A stretch of DNA of 63,041 bases from Modicisalibacter ilicicola DSM 19980. GTDB lineage: Bacteria; Pseudomonadota; Gammaproteobacteria; Pseudomonadales; Halomonadaceae. Every line of letters begins with the position of its first letter. Within the stretch, counting starts at the first letter, position 1. The notes under the pieces are model-generated. The model had not been told where the DNA came from. It did not search any database and saw only the letters and a list, made by a program, of their open reading frames with translations. Shown here piece after piece: positions 1 to 6,870 of the stretch. Made by a program: the position numbers and the translations under genes. The stretch lies in NCBI RefSeq assembly GCF_900128925.1, contig NZ_FQUJ01000009.1:113148-176188 (forward strand). Reading direction: 5' to 3'.

Positions 1-714
1 GGTGCCCTATACGGGATCGCCTTTGTCACCTTCTTGATCGAGGTGTTTTTACCCTTTCCCCTGCCGGTGCGCTTCAACCGGCGTACCCGGGAGGTCTACT
101 TCCAGGACAAGGGCAAGCTCTACCACGTGCCCTGGGACGAGGCGGTGGCCTGGCTGCAGCAGACCCGCCAGGTGACCCAGTACACCGGCAGCACCCGCAT
201 GACCTTCTTGCAATTGGCGCTGCAGCGCTTTCGCCAGCCGGAGGAAGTGATCGCCCTGCAATTGTCGCTGCCGATGGGCAAGACCCCGGAGATCCAGGGC
301 ATGCTCTGGGAATACCTGCGCTGCTACATGGAGAAGGGGCCCTGGTTCGACGAGCACGGCGAACCGCTGGCAGATTCCAATCGCGCCGAGGTGCTCGCCC
401 GGCGTCGGGGGAAAAAGGCGAATCTCAGAGGCATGTGGCGTAATTATCGGGATGGCATAAGAAAGGGGATCGACAGCAAAGGGTCCGTCGCGGTCATGAT
501 GGCTGTGCTTATTCTTTTTCAATCCGCCTCCCTCGTCCAGGACTGGACCACCGCCGTCGCCCGCCGCCGCGCCCACAGAAACCAGTGGGACACGTTGGTG
601 CTCGAGCGCAGCCGCCCGGACGGGCCGACGACCCGGCTCTACGACCTGGAAGTGGCGGAAGGGCTGCACGAGGCGACGGAAGTCCAGACTGCGCCGACCG
701 AGGGCTCCGCCTGA
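1..714 (+). CDS. DUF6708-like protein, 5'-truncated by window edge
   Basis: The reading frame is open from base 1 and ends at a TGA at 712-714, so the gene starts outside the window; about 237 codons are visible. The visible N-terminal part is hydrophobic (end of a membrane segment) and is followed by a soluble part with the motif RFNRRTREVYFQ and HVPWDEAVAW. That pattern resembles the DUF6708 family, which I recall near type VI secretion effector genes. A second hydrophobic stretch (VAVMMAVLILFQSASLV) lies about 165 residues into the visible part. Family assignment is from memory of the motif and function is unknown. A TTG at 34 could be read as a start, but the frame upstream stays coding-like, so truncation is more likely. 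Confidence 0.6.
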   Translation, partial: GALYGIAFVTFLIEVFLPFPLPVRFNRRTREVYFQDKGKLYHVPWDEAVAWLQQTRQVTQYTGSTRMTFLQLALQRFRQPEEVIALQLSLPMGKTPEIQGMLWEYLRCYMEKGPWFDEHGEPLADSNRAEVLARRRGKKANLRGMWRNYRDGIRKGIDSKGSVAVMMAVLILFQSASLVQDWTTAVARRRAHRNQWDTLVLERSRPDGPTTRLYDLEVAEGLHEATEVQTAPTEGSA

Positions 715-716
715 TC

Positions 717-806
717 ATGCACGGCATCCGCAGTTTCTTCGACAAAGTGGCCTGGAAAGCGGGCCTTGCCGACTTCACCAAGGTGGAGCTGAGGGCACCA
801 TGGTGA
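717..806 (+). CDS. possible 29-residue small protein
   Basis: An ATG two bases after the stop of the upstream gene opens a 29-codon frame (MHGIRSFFDKVAWKAG...). An AGGG lies 12 bases upstream, a weak and rather distant ribosome site. The tight spacing suggests coupling to the DUF6708-like gene, but the sequence is too short to assign. It could equally be the remnant of a longer gene: a second short frame (MVMIFSYMALSVLL) starts at 799 inside its end, which is what a decayed or frameshifted gene can look like. No function is proposed. Confidence 0.25.
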   Translation: MHGIRSFFDKVAWKAGLADFTKVELRAPW

Positions 807-874
807 TGATCTTTTCCTATATGGCATTGTCGGTTCTGCTGTAGGTCGAACAGCGCGGTAGCTGCCTCATGCAA

Positions 875-904
875 AAGGGCCTCTCCTCCTCGGAGGCGGC
901 CCTT
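875..904. terminator. hairpin between convergent genes
   Basis: AAGGGCC at 875-881 pairs with GGCCCTT at 898-904, with an inner CTCC/GGAG. It lies between the small plus-strand ORF and the convergent channel gene. The T-run is poor on both strands, so efficient intrinsic termination is uncertain. Confidence 0.4.
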
Positions 905-939
905 CGTGCTGGTGTGTCCTTCTGAAAGAACATGGAGCG

Positions 940-3345
940 TCAGGTGTTTTCGTCGTTGTCGCGGTCCGGCTGGGTATGCTCCTTGGGAGGCATCGACGAC
1001 GCGGGACGCGAGGGCTGCTCTGAAGAGGAGGGCAGCGAATCCTGCGTCGGCTGGCCCGCCGGGGTGCCGTCCACGGAGAAGTCCTGCTGCATGATGCGCA
1101 GGTTGGCGGGCGGAGCCGAGCCGTTCTTGTCCTGTCCGAAGTACAGGGTGGTGTGGGGAAACGGGATCTCGATGCCCGCCGCGTCGAAGTACTTCTTGAC
1201 CAGCCGGTTGTAGGCGCGTCCCACGGCCCACTGATCCCCCGGGGTCGTCTTGATGATCACGCGGATGTTGACCGAGCTGTCGGCCAGGGCGATGACGCCG
1301 GCGACGCTCAGCGGCTCCAGCAGCTTGTGGCCATGCTCCTCGCTGGCCTTGAGTTCCTCGAAGGCCTGTTCGAGCTGGACGATGGCGTCATCGATGCTCT
1401 CGCGATAGGCGATGCCGTACTCGCCGACATGATTGCCGAACTCGCGCATGTAGTTGGACACGGTGTCCACGCTCGAGAAGGGCACGATGTGATAGGTGCC
1501 GGAGAGGTCACGGATGCCCACCGAACGGATGCTCAAGCGCTCCGCGGTACCGGTGATGCCGCCCACGGTGACCACGTCGCCGGTGTTCATGGCATTCTCC
1601 ACCTGGATGAACACCCCGGTGATGATGTCCTGGACGAGCTTCTGGGCACCGAAGCCGATGGCCAGGCCCAGCACGCCGGCGCCGGCGATCAGCGGACCGA
1701 TGTTGATGCCGATCTCTGCCAGCACGATCATGCCGGTCATGGTGATCAGGGCGATGGCCAGGGCGTTGCGGAAGAGGCTCAGCAGCGTCTTCGCGCGGGC
1801 GGTGGGCTCGCCCCGCCCTGTCTCGGCATTCAGGCGATGCTCGATGAGGCTGGCCAGGACGATCCACAGGGCGGCCGCCACGACGAGAATGACGATCACG
1901 TCGATCAGCTTGCTGATCGTGCTGTAGCCGGCTTCGGTGGCATACCAGGCCGCCAGGTCGAACACGCTCCAGGCGTTGAGCACCAGCATCACCACGGCGA
2001 TCAGGATGAGGGTGCGGATCACCTTGAGGAAGGTGGGGATGTAGGCGTTGAGGCGCGACTCCAGCTTGGGCAGCTTGCGCCGCCAGTCGCCGGAGAGGGT
2101 GATGCGCTTGCCGATGATCTGGGTCAGCATTCCCGAAAGCAGCAACCCCACGCCGACAATGGCTAGGGTCTGCAGGGTGGCCAGCATGACGCTGGGCAGG
2201 GCATCCTCGGGCCGCAGGATGCTGATCAGCAGGACCACCAGGAAGTAGGCGATGGCCAGCCAGTGCCAGACTCTGGCAATCAGTCGGAGCATGAATTGGG
2301 AAGCGCCCATTGAGGCGTTTGCCGCCTTGTTTTCCAGTGCCCCACGCAGCTTGAGCCGGTTCCTCAGTACGAAGGCGGTCGCATAGAAGAAGGCCAGCAG
2401 CATGATGATCAGCCCGGTGCCACGTCCCAGGGCCGGCGACACGTTGGCATTGATCAGCGGGACCGCGACCAGCATGCCATAGCCCACGAAGCCGGTCAGT
2501 ATTGCCAGCCAGCGATTCCAGTGGGCGGCCTCCTGGGCATCGATGGGCAGTAGGCGCAACCCCTCGTGACGCGAGGCAAAGAGCACGCGAATGGCGGCCT
2601 TGACCAGCTCGATGACCAGGAAGGCATTCAGGAACAGGGAGGCCTGGGTCGAAAGCTCGCCGCTCTTGCCGATGGCGAAGGTGGCGATCAGGTTGCCACC
2701 GGTGTAGGAGAGGGCGACGACGACGACATCCACGATCGCCGCCATTGCTACCGCCGCCGTCGTTCTGATCAAGGTGCTGCGATCTCCCCCGTGTCGGGTC
2801 CAGCTGCTCACCCGGTTGAACACGGGGTGGGCCAGGCCGCGCAGGAGGAAAAACAGCGCGAAGGTCGCCACGATCACCAGCGCCATGTTCATGGCCGTGC
2901 GGGTGATATCCGCGATGTCGATGCCCGACACCAGACTCGCTCCTCCGGGCGTAAACAGACCGCCGAGAGCGGCGGTGAGGCTCTTGAGCTGGCCGCTCAG
3001 CTCCCCGGCAATCGCACTGGTGGTGTCGGCGAGTCGGCGTGCCAGCGAAAGGTCCCGGGCACTTTGCTGATCGGGTGCCTCCTCGGCGGTTCCCGTCGGG
3101 GAGGGCTCCCCGGCAGGCCCCGCCTCGTCTGGCTGGGCCGAGGCCAGGGAGCGCAGCTCCTCGATCAGACGTTGACGGGACTGCTCGTTCTCGAGCATAT
3201 CGGCGAGGGTGGCATAGGCTGGCCCTCGACTATTGGTCTCCTGGGGAGCGGGCTCGCCCTGCTGGGCGAAGGCGGGTAACACGATCAGCATCAGCGCGGC
3301 GGCAAGCCAGCGCACCAAGCGGACGTTCAAGCGAGGTATCGACAC
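940..3345 (-). CDS. large MscS-family mechanosensitive channel (YbiO-like)
   Basis: An 801-residue inner-membrane channel that would open under membrane tension and release solutes on hypo-osmotic shock, a useful role in a halophile. Residues 1-28 look like a signal peptide ending PAFAQ. A charged, Q/E-rich periplasmic segment follows, then many hydrophobic helices. The MscS pore helix and beta domain begin near residue 550 (GLAIGFGAQKLVQDIITG, then VENAMNTGDVVTVGG). The C-terminus is a hydrophilic Pro/Ser tail. I chose the GTG at 3343-3345 because AAGGAGG sits eight bases upstream; a longer frame upstream lacks a ribosome site. Length and layout resemble E. coli YbiO more than small MscS. 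Convergent with the genes at the left edge. Confidence 0.85.
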   Translation of the reverse strand: MSIPRLNVRLVRWLAAALMLIVLPAFAQQGEPAPQETNSRGPAYATLADMLENEQSRQRLIEELRSLASAQPDEAGPAGEPSPTGTAEEAPDQQSARDLSLARRLADTTSAIAGELSGQLKSLTAALGGLFTPGGASLVSGIDIADITRTAMNMALVIVATFALFFLLRGLAHPVFNRVSSWTRHGGDRSTLIRTTAAVAMAAIVDVVVVALSYTGGNLIATFAIGKSGELSTQASLFLNAFLVIELVKAAIRVLFASRHEGLRLLPIDAQEAAHWNRWLAILTGFVGYGMLVAVPLINANVSPALGRGTGLIIMLLAFFYATAFVLRNRLKLRGALENKAANASMGASQFMLRLIARVWHWLAIAYFLVVLLISILRPEDALPSVMLATLQTLAIVGVGLLLSGMLTQIIGKRITLSGDWRRKLPKLESRLNAYIPTFLKVIRTLILIAVVMLVLNAWSVFDLAAWYATEAGYSTISKLIDVIVILVVAAALWIVLASLIEHRLNAETGRGEPTARAKTLLSLFRNALAIALITMTGMIVLAEIGINIGPLIAGAGVLGLAIGFGAQKLVQDIITGVFIQVENAMNTGDVVTVGGITGTAERLSIRSVGIRDLSGTYHIVPFSSVDTVSNYMREFGNHVGEYGIAYRESIDDAIVQLEQAFEELKASEEHGHKLLEPLSVAGVIALADSSVNIRVIIKTTPGDQWAVGRAYNRLVKKYFDAAGIEIPFPHTTLYFGQDKNGSAPPANLRIMQQDFSVDGTPAGQPTQDSLPSSSEQPSRPASSMPPKEHTQPDRDNDENT

Positions 3346-3681
3346 GCTAAAAGCCTCCTTCCATGGCTGCGGCACGCGCTTGTCCCGGACAGCGCGCGTT
3401 GAAGATGGGATGAAGCAATGATTCGGTGGGTCAGTGCCTGGCAGTGCAACACTGGCTACACTGACGGCTTGGGAGTGTATCAACCCCCTTCGGGCTCTGG
3501 CGATAGCTGGCCCTGCATGAGGGCTGAAATTGTACTTTTATTGTACGCCTACTGGTTTTGTGACAACTTGTTCGTGTATCTGCCGCGAGCGGAGGGAGCG
3601 GGGAGGTGCCCGGCCGGTCTCTTGCGTGGCTCTGATGATCAAAGTGACTTGAAAATCCCTTGAACCGAAACAGGTATCAGG
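3346..3681. other. 336-bp divergent intergenic region
   Basis: This lies between the channel gene (minus) and the zinc-ribbon gene (plus). It must hold both promoters. On the minus strand two TACAAT hexamers at about 3530-3550 are plausible -10 elements for the channel gene, one of them 15 bases from a TTGTCA, a sub-optimal spacing. I see no convincing promoter for the plus-strand gene and no coding pattern. Confidence 0.4.
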
Positions 3682-3885
3682 ATGAGCACACGACAGCACG
3701 CGTTGTACAAGTGCCTTCACTGCAACCTGATGGTCTATATCCAGGCAGCCTCGCCAGACAAGCCACCCTGCCCCCAGTGCCTGCACACGGATTACGAACG
3801 TGTGGAGGTGCCCTCTCCGGCTCCTCGAGACGAGCCCGTTGACGGGGTCAGTATCCGGTACCTGCCTCCGAAGGAGGACAAGTGA
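3682..3885 (+). CDS. small zinc-ribbon protein, function unknown
   Basis: A 67-residue protein with two CxxC knuckles, CLHC at 11-14 and CPQC at 30-33, separated by a 15-residue loop. This is the signature of a rubredoxin-like or zinc-ribbon fold. The C-terminus (VSIRYLPPKEDK) is charged. No strong Shine-Dalgarno precedes the ATG; an AGG abuts it. It is convergent with tmRNA, whose terminator starts 31 bases after this stop. The paired cysteines and acidic/basic composition make a real gene likely, but I cannot assign a role. It may bind zinc structurally in a nucleic-acid or protein contact. Confidence 0.6.
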   Translation: MSTRQHALYKCLHCNLMVYIQAASPDKPPCPQCLHTDYERVEVPSPAPRDEPVDGVSIRYLPPKEDK

Positions 3886-3916
3886 GGGAGCGGTCCAGCC
3901 GGCCTTGTTCGCAAAA

Positions 3917-3948
3917 CGAAAAACCCCAACCGACAAGGGGTTGGGGTT
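3917..3948 (-). terminator. rho-independent terminator of tmRNA
   Basis: On the minus strand a 10-bp GC-rich stem (AACCCCAACC / GGTTGGGGTT, arms at 3922-3931 and 3939-3948) is followed directly by a T-run. It lies 7 bases after the CCA end of tmRNA. Confidence 0.85.
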
Positions 3949-3955
3949 CGGGTAT

Positions 3956-4335
3956 TGGTGGAGGCGGGGGGAATTGAACCCCCGTCCGCCGATACTCGCT
4001 CTTCGGCTCTACATGCTTAGGTCCGTCTTTTAATTTAGCACCATGAACTCCGACGGGCAGGATTCCATGGCGCGATTCTTCTGAAGTTTAACGATTGACG
4101 AGAAGACGCCGCCAATCGCGATCCTGTCAGCTTTAGCTCGTATCCCCGCAGCGATGAACAGGCACATCGCCTTGGGGCCAGGCTAACAACTAGCAGTTTT
4201 TACGCTGCCAGTGCACCTTGAGCATAGTTTTCGTCGTTTGCGACTATTTAGTCGTGATGTTGGATTTACGAGATACATCACGCTCTCGGCATGCACCTAG
4301 GAGGTTGTCATCGGCGTCGAAGCCATGTCGCCCCC
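3956..4335 (-). ncRNA. ssrA: tmRNA (10Sa RNA)
   Basis: The 5' end GGGGGCGACATGG pairs with the 3' end CGCCTCC-ACCA to form the tRNA-like acceptor stem, and the 3' part holds a T-arm with GGTTCAATTCC. The tag frame lies at 4200-4241 on the minus strand, starts at a GCA resume codon and reads ANDENYAQGALAA followed by TAA, a typical gammaproteobacterial proteolysis tag ending in LAA. tmRNA with SmpB rescues stalled ribosomes and tags the product for ClpXP/FtsH-type proteases. smpB lies just upstream on the same strand and its transcript could run into ssrA. The mature 3' CCA is encoded. Confidence 0.95.
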
Positions 4336-4392
4336 GGAACGTTGTCATCTTAACAGGTGGGGATGCGCCGAGGCTAGTTCAAGCCCCAGCGC

Positions 4393-4872
4393 CTATCTAT
4401 TTTCGCGCATGATACGGGCCTTCTGCCGGTCCCAGTCCCGAGCCTTCTCGGTGGCGCGCTTGTCATGCAGCTTCTTGCCGGTCACCAGCGCCAGCTCGCA
4501 CTTGATCAGGTTCTTCTTCCAGTAGAGCCGGAGCGGCACGCAGGTGTGCCCCTTGTCCTGGGTGCGCGAGAAGATCCTGGCGATTTCCTTGCGATGCAAC
4601 AGCAGCTTGCGAGTACGCGTGGGGTCGGCGACGACATGCGTACTGGCCGTATTGAGCGGCATGACATGACTGCCCAGCAACCAGGCCTCGCCATCCTTGA
4701 CCAGGATGTAGGTGTCGGTGAGCTGTGCCTTGCCCGCGCGCATGCTCTTGACCTCCCAGCCAGCCAGGGCCAGGCCGGCTTCGAAGGTCTCTTCGATATG
4801 GTATTCGAAGCGGGCCTTCTTGTTCAGCGCGATGACATTGTCGCCTGCCTTCTTGGCTTTCTTCGTGGCCAT
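4393..4872 (-). CDS. smpB: SsrA-binding protein SmpB
   Basis: A 159-residue basic protein that binds tmRNA and carries it to the A site of stalled ribosomes. The family signature is clear: an N-terminal lysine-rich stretch, then [24 protein letters not shown], the [14 protein letters not shown] core, [10 protein letters not shown], and the C-terminal tail [17 protein letters not shown] that reads the empty mRNA channel. The ATG at 4870-4872 is preceded by GAGG and gives the usual family length; an upstream in-frame extension is not supported. It lies 57 bases upstream of ssrA on the same strand, so the two partners of trans-translation are adjacent. Confidence 0.95.
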   Translation of the reverse strand: MATKKAKKAGDNVIALNKKARFEYHIEETFEAGLALAGWEVKSMRAGKAQLTDTYILVKDGEAWLLGSHVMPLNTASTHVVADPTRTRKLLLHRKEIARIFSRTQDKGHTCVPLRLYWKKNLIKCELALVTGKKLHDKRATEKARDWDRQKARIMRENR

Positions 4873-5027
4873 GAATCCTCGTGTCTCGATAATGCCGTGT
4901 TCGCCAGCCCTCCGATATGGGGCAAAGCGTGATACCATTCAAGGTCTTGGCGTGATGAGTGTCATGATACGCCCTGGCGGGGATTCATGCAGCATTGCCC
5001 AGTCCAGTGACGTCAGCGGAGAGGTAT

Positions 5028-5465
5028 ATGCCTACGGTCAATCGATCTGCTTTGGTGCGGCATTCACCGCAAGCCATGTTCGATCTGGTCAACGATTTCG
5101 AACGCTATCCCGAGTTCCTGCCCGGGTGTCGTCGCGCGCGGCTGATCGAGTACGACAAGGATCACCTGATCGGCGAGCTGACCCTGGCCAAGGCCGGTGT
5201 CGAGCAGAGCTTCACCACACGCAACGATCTCTACGAACCCGAACGCATCGAGCTGTCCCTGGTCAATGGCCCCTTCAAGCATCTGCGAGGGCGCTGGCTC
5301 TTCACGCCGGTGGGACAGGAGGCGTGCAAGGTCAGTCTGGAAATGAACTTCGAATTCTCCAATCGACTGCTGAGCATGGCCTTCGGCAAGCTGTTCAGCC
5401 AGATGGCCAAGCAGCAGGTCGAGGCGTTCACGCGCCGTGCCGATGTCGTCTATGGACGCCGCTAG
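5028..5465 (+). CDS. ratA: RatA/COQ10-like START-domain protein
   Basis: A 145-residue protein of the polyketide cyclase/START (COQ10-like) family. Visible landmarks are SALVRHSPQAMFDLVNDFERYPEFLPGC at the N-terminus and the GPFKHLRGRW motif in the middle. E. coli RatA was described as inhibiting 70S ribosome assembly, but the fold is that of a hydrophobic ligand carrier and related proteins serve ubiquinone function, so the toxin label should not be taken literally. Start ATG at 5028 with GGAGAGG four bases upstream. Divergent from smpB as in many gammaproteobacteria, and its 3' end overlaps the rnfH-like gene. Confidence 0.88.
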   Translation: MPTVNRSALVRHSPQAMFDLVNDFERYPEFLPGCRRARLIEYDKDHLIGELTLAKAGVEQSFTTRNDLYEPERIELSLVNGPFKHLRGRWLFTPVGQEACKVSLEMNFEFSNRLLSMAFGKLFSQMAKQQVEAFTRRADVVYGRR

Positions 5466-5787
5466 ACCCGCGCCCGACACCCCGGGTGAGGCAGCGCATC
5501 TGACCGTCGAGGTCGCCTTCGCGCTTCCCGAACGCCAGAAGATCGTCACGCTTTCCGTGCCTCCCGGCACCACCGCCCGGGGAGCTGTCGAGCTCGCGAA
5601 CCTGCCGCACTATTTTCCGGAGGTACCGGCGACGACCTTTACTCAGGGTGAACTGGGTATCTTCGGCAAGTTGCTGCGCGATCCCGAGCGGCATGTCCTG
5701 CAGGCCGGCGATCGGGTCGAGATCTACCGGCCACTACTCATCGATCCCAAGCAGGCCCGCGCGAAGCGGGCGGCACGGGCAAGGTAG
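5452..5787 (+). CDS. rnfH: RnfH-family (UPF0125, RatB) ubiquitin-like protein
   Basis: About 111 residues with a ubiquitin-like beta-grasp pattern: LTVEVAFALPERQKIVTLSVPPGTTARGAVE, then GIFGKLL, then the signature HVLQAGDRVEIYRPLLIDPKQAR and a basic tail. RnfH proteins are named for rnf clusters, but no rnf genes are here; the ratA-rnfH pairing is the common arrangement. The start is uncertain: ATGs at 5443 and 5452 and a GTG at 5437 all lie inside the end of ratA without a clear ribosome site, which suggests translational coupling. Function is not established. Confidence 0.85.
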   Translation: MDAARPAPDTPGEAAHLTVEVAFALPERQKIVTLSVPPGTTARGAVELANLPHYFPEVPATTFTQGELGIFGKLLRDPERHVLQAGDRVEIYRPLLIDPKQARAKRAARAR

Positions 5788-5816
5788 CTCGTCCCGGGCC
5801 GGAAACATGCATGTCG

Positions 5817-6272
5817 CTATATCTGCTCGCCACTGGCGTCCGGCTCGCTGCCTGGGGCTGGGGTGGGCGAGACGCCCGGTAGCGTCTCGGCGCCGGCGGG
5901 CTCGACCCCGGGACCAGGATCGAGGTCCGGCGACAGCTCCATGTCGGCCTCCATGTCCCCTGACGCTTCGATATTCACGAGGCGGTCGTTGGCGAAGGTC
6001 AAGGTTACCCGACGCTGCTTCACGCCGGCGTAGGCCTCGTCCAGGCGAAACACGTAGTCCCACTGATCGTCGTCGAAGGGGCCCCTGAGCAGCGGGTTGC
6101 CCATGACATACTGTACCTGGTCGCGACTCATGCCGGGCCGAAGTTGCTCGACCATCTCCTGAGTGACCAGGTTGCCCTGAGGCAGATCGCGCTTGTAGAC
6201 ACTGAAGTAGCTGCAGCCCCCGACCAGGGTGAGGGCGAGGGAAAAGGTGACTGTTTTGATCAGGTTTTGCAT
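5817..6272 (-). CDS. bamE: outer membrane assembly lipoprotein BamE
   Basis: A 151-residue lipoprotein of the Bam complex that folds beta-barrel proteins into the outer membrane. The signal peptide ends in the lipobox LVGGC with Cys20 as the lipidation site. The SmpA/OmlA domain follows: QGNLVTQEMVEQLRPGMSRDQVQYVMGNPLL, then WDYVFRLD and VTLTFANDRLV. The C-terminal 45 residues are a Pro/Glu/Gly-rich tail longer than in E. coli and probably disordered. The start ATG at 6270-6272 is chosen because the lipoprotein signal begins there. Divergent from fur (72 bp apart), as in Pseudomonas, where I recall the pair as omlA-fur. Confidence 0.92.
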   Translation of the reverse strand: MQNLIKTVTFSLALTLVGGCSYFSVYKRDLPQGNLVTQEMVEQLRPGMSRDQVQYVMGNPLLRGPFDDDQWDYVFRLDEAYAGVKQRRVTLTFANDRLVNIEASGDMEADMELSPDLDPGPGVEPAGAETLPGVSPTPAPGSEPDASGEQI

Positions 6273-6344
6273 TTGGCCCCATTCTTCACTATCGTTGCTT
6301 TGGCCGATCATACCCGACCCACCACGATACTGCGAAGAGCTGCC

Positions 6345-6791
6345 ATGGCCGATCAGAACCACGAACTACGCAGGGCGGGACTCAAGGTCACGTTGCCCCG
6401 TGTCAAGATCCTGCAAATTCTCGAGAGTTCCGCAGGCGAGCACCTCAGTGCCGAAGATGTCTACAAGGCGCTGCTGGATGCCGGCGAGGACGTAGGGCTG
6501 GCGACCGTCTATCGTGTCCTGACCCAGTTTGAATCGGCCGGCCTGGTGATGCGCCACAACTTCGACGGTGGTCACGCGGTCTTCGAGATGTCCCACGACG
6601 AGCACCACGATCACATGGTGTGTCTGGAGAGTGGTCAGATCATCGAATTCTATGACGAGCAGATCGAGCGCCGTCAGCAGGAAATCGTCGAGGAACATGG
6701 CTACGAACTCGTCGACCATGCCCTGGTACTGTATGTGCGCCCCAAGGGCTCCCGGGCGACGCGTCAGGAAGGCATCAAGAAATCATCGTAG
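6345..6791 (+). CDS. fur: ferric uptake regulator Fur
   Basis: A 148-residue iron-responsive repressor. The N-terminal winged helix (TLPRVKILQILE, LATVYRVLTQFESAGLV) is followed by the metal-binding dimerisation domain. The regulatory metal ligands fall at canonical positions: His33, Glu81, His88, His90 and Glu101. Only one cysteine (Cys93) is present; the second Cys of the structural CxxC zinc site of E. coli Fur is Ser96, and the C-terminal CxxC is absent, as I recall for Pseudomonas Fur. With Fe2+ it would repress siderophore and iron-uptake genes. Start ATG at 6345. A strong bidirectional terminator separates it from recN. Confidence 0.95.
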   Translation: MADQNHELRRAGLKVTLPRVKILQILESSAGEHLSAEDVYKALLDAGEDVGLATVYRVLTQFESAGLVMRHNFDGGHAVFEMSHDEHHDHMVCLESGQIIEFYDEQIERRQQEIVEEHGYELVDHALVLYVRPKGSRATRQEGIKKSS

Positions 6792-6821
6792 CGATCTTCA
6801 GGATGCTTCTTCGCCACGAAT

Positions 6822-6859
6822 AGCGAAACGCCAGCCCCTGCTCGGGCTGGCGTTTCGCT
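6822..6859. terminator. bidirectional terminator between fur and recN
   Basis: A near-perfect inverted repeat (arms 6822-6837 and 6844-6859, AGCGAAACGCCAGCCC and its complement) sits between the two convergent genes. The A/T part of each arm provides the U-rich tract on either strand. Confidence 0.8.
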
Positions 6860-6870
6860 GTCAGACCACG

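Noticed and set aside
5028-5787. ratA-rnfH (RatA/RatB) as a toxin-antitoxin system
   Set aside because: The pair is part of the conserved backbone, RatA belongs to the COQ10/START family and there is no sign of an addiction module; the name is historical.
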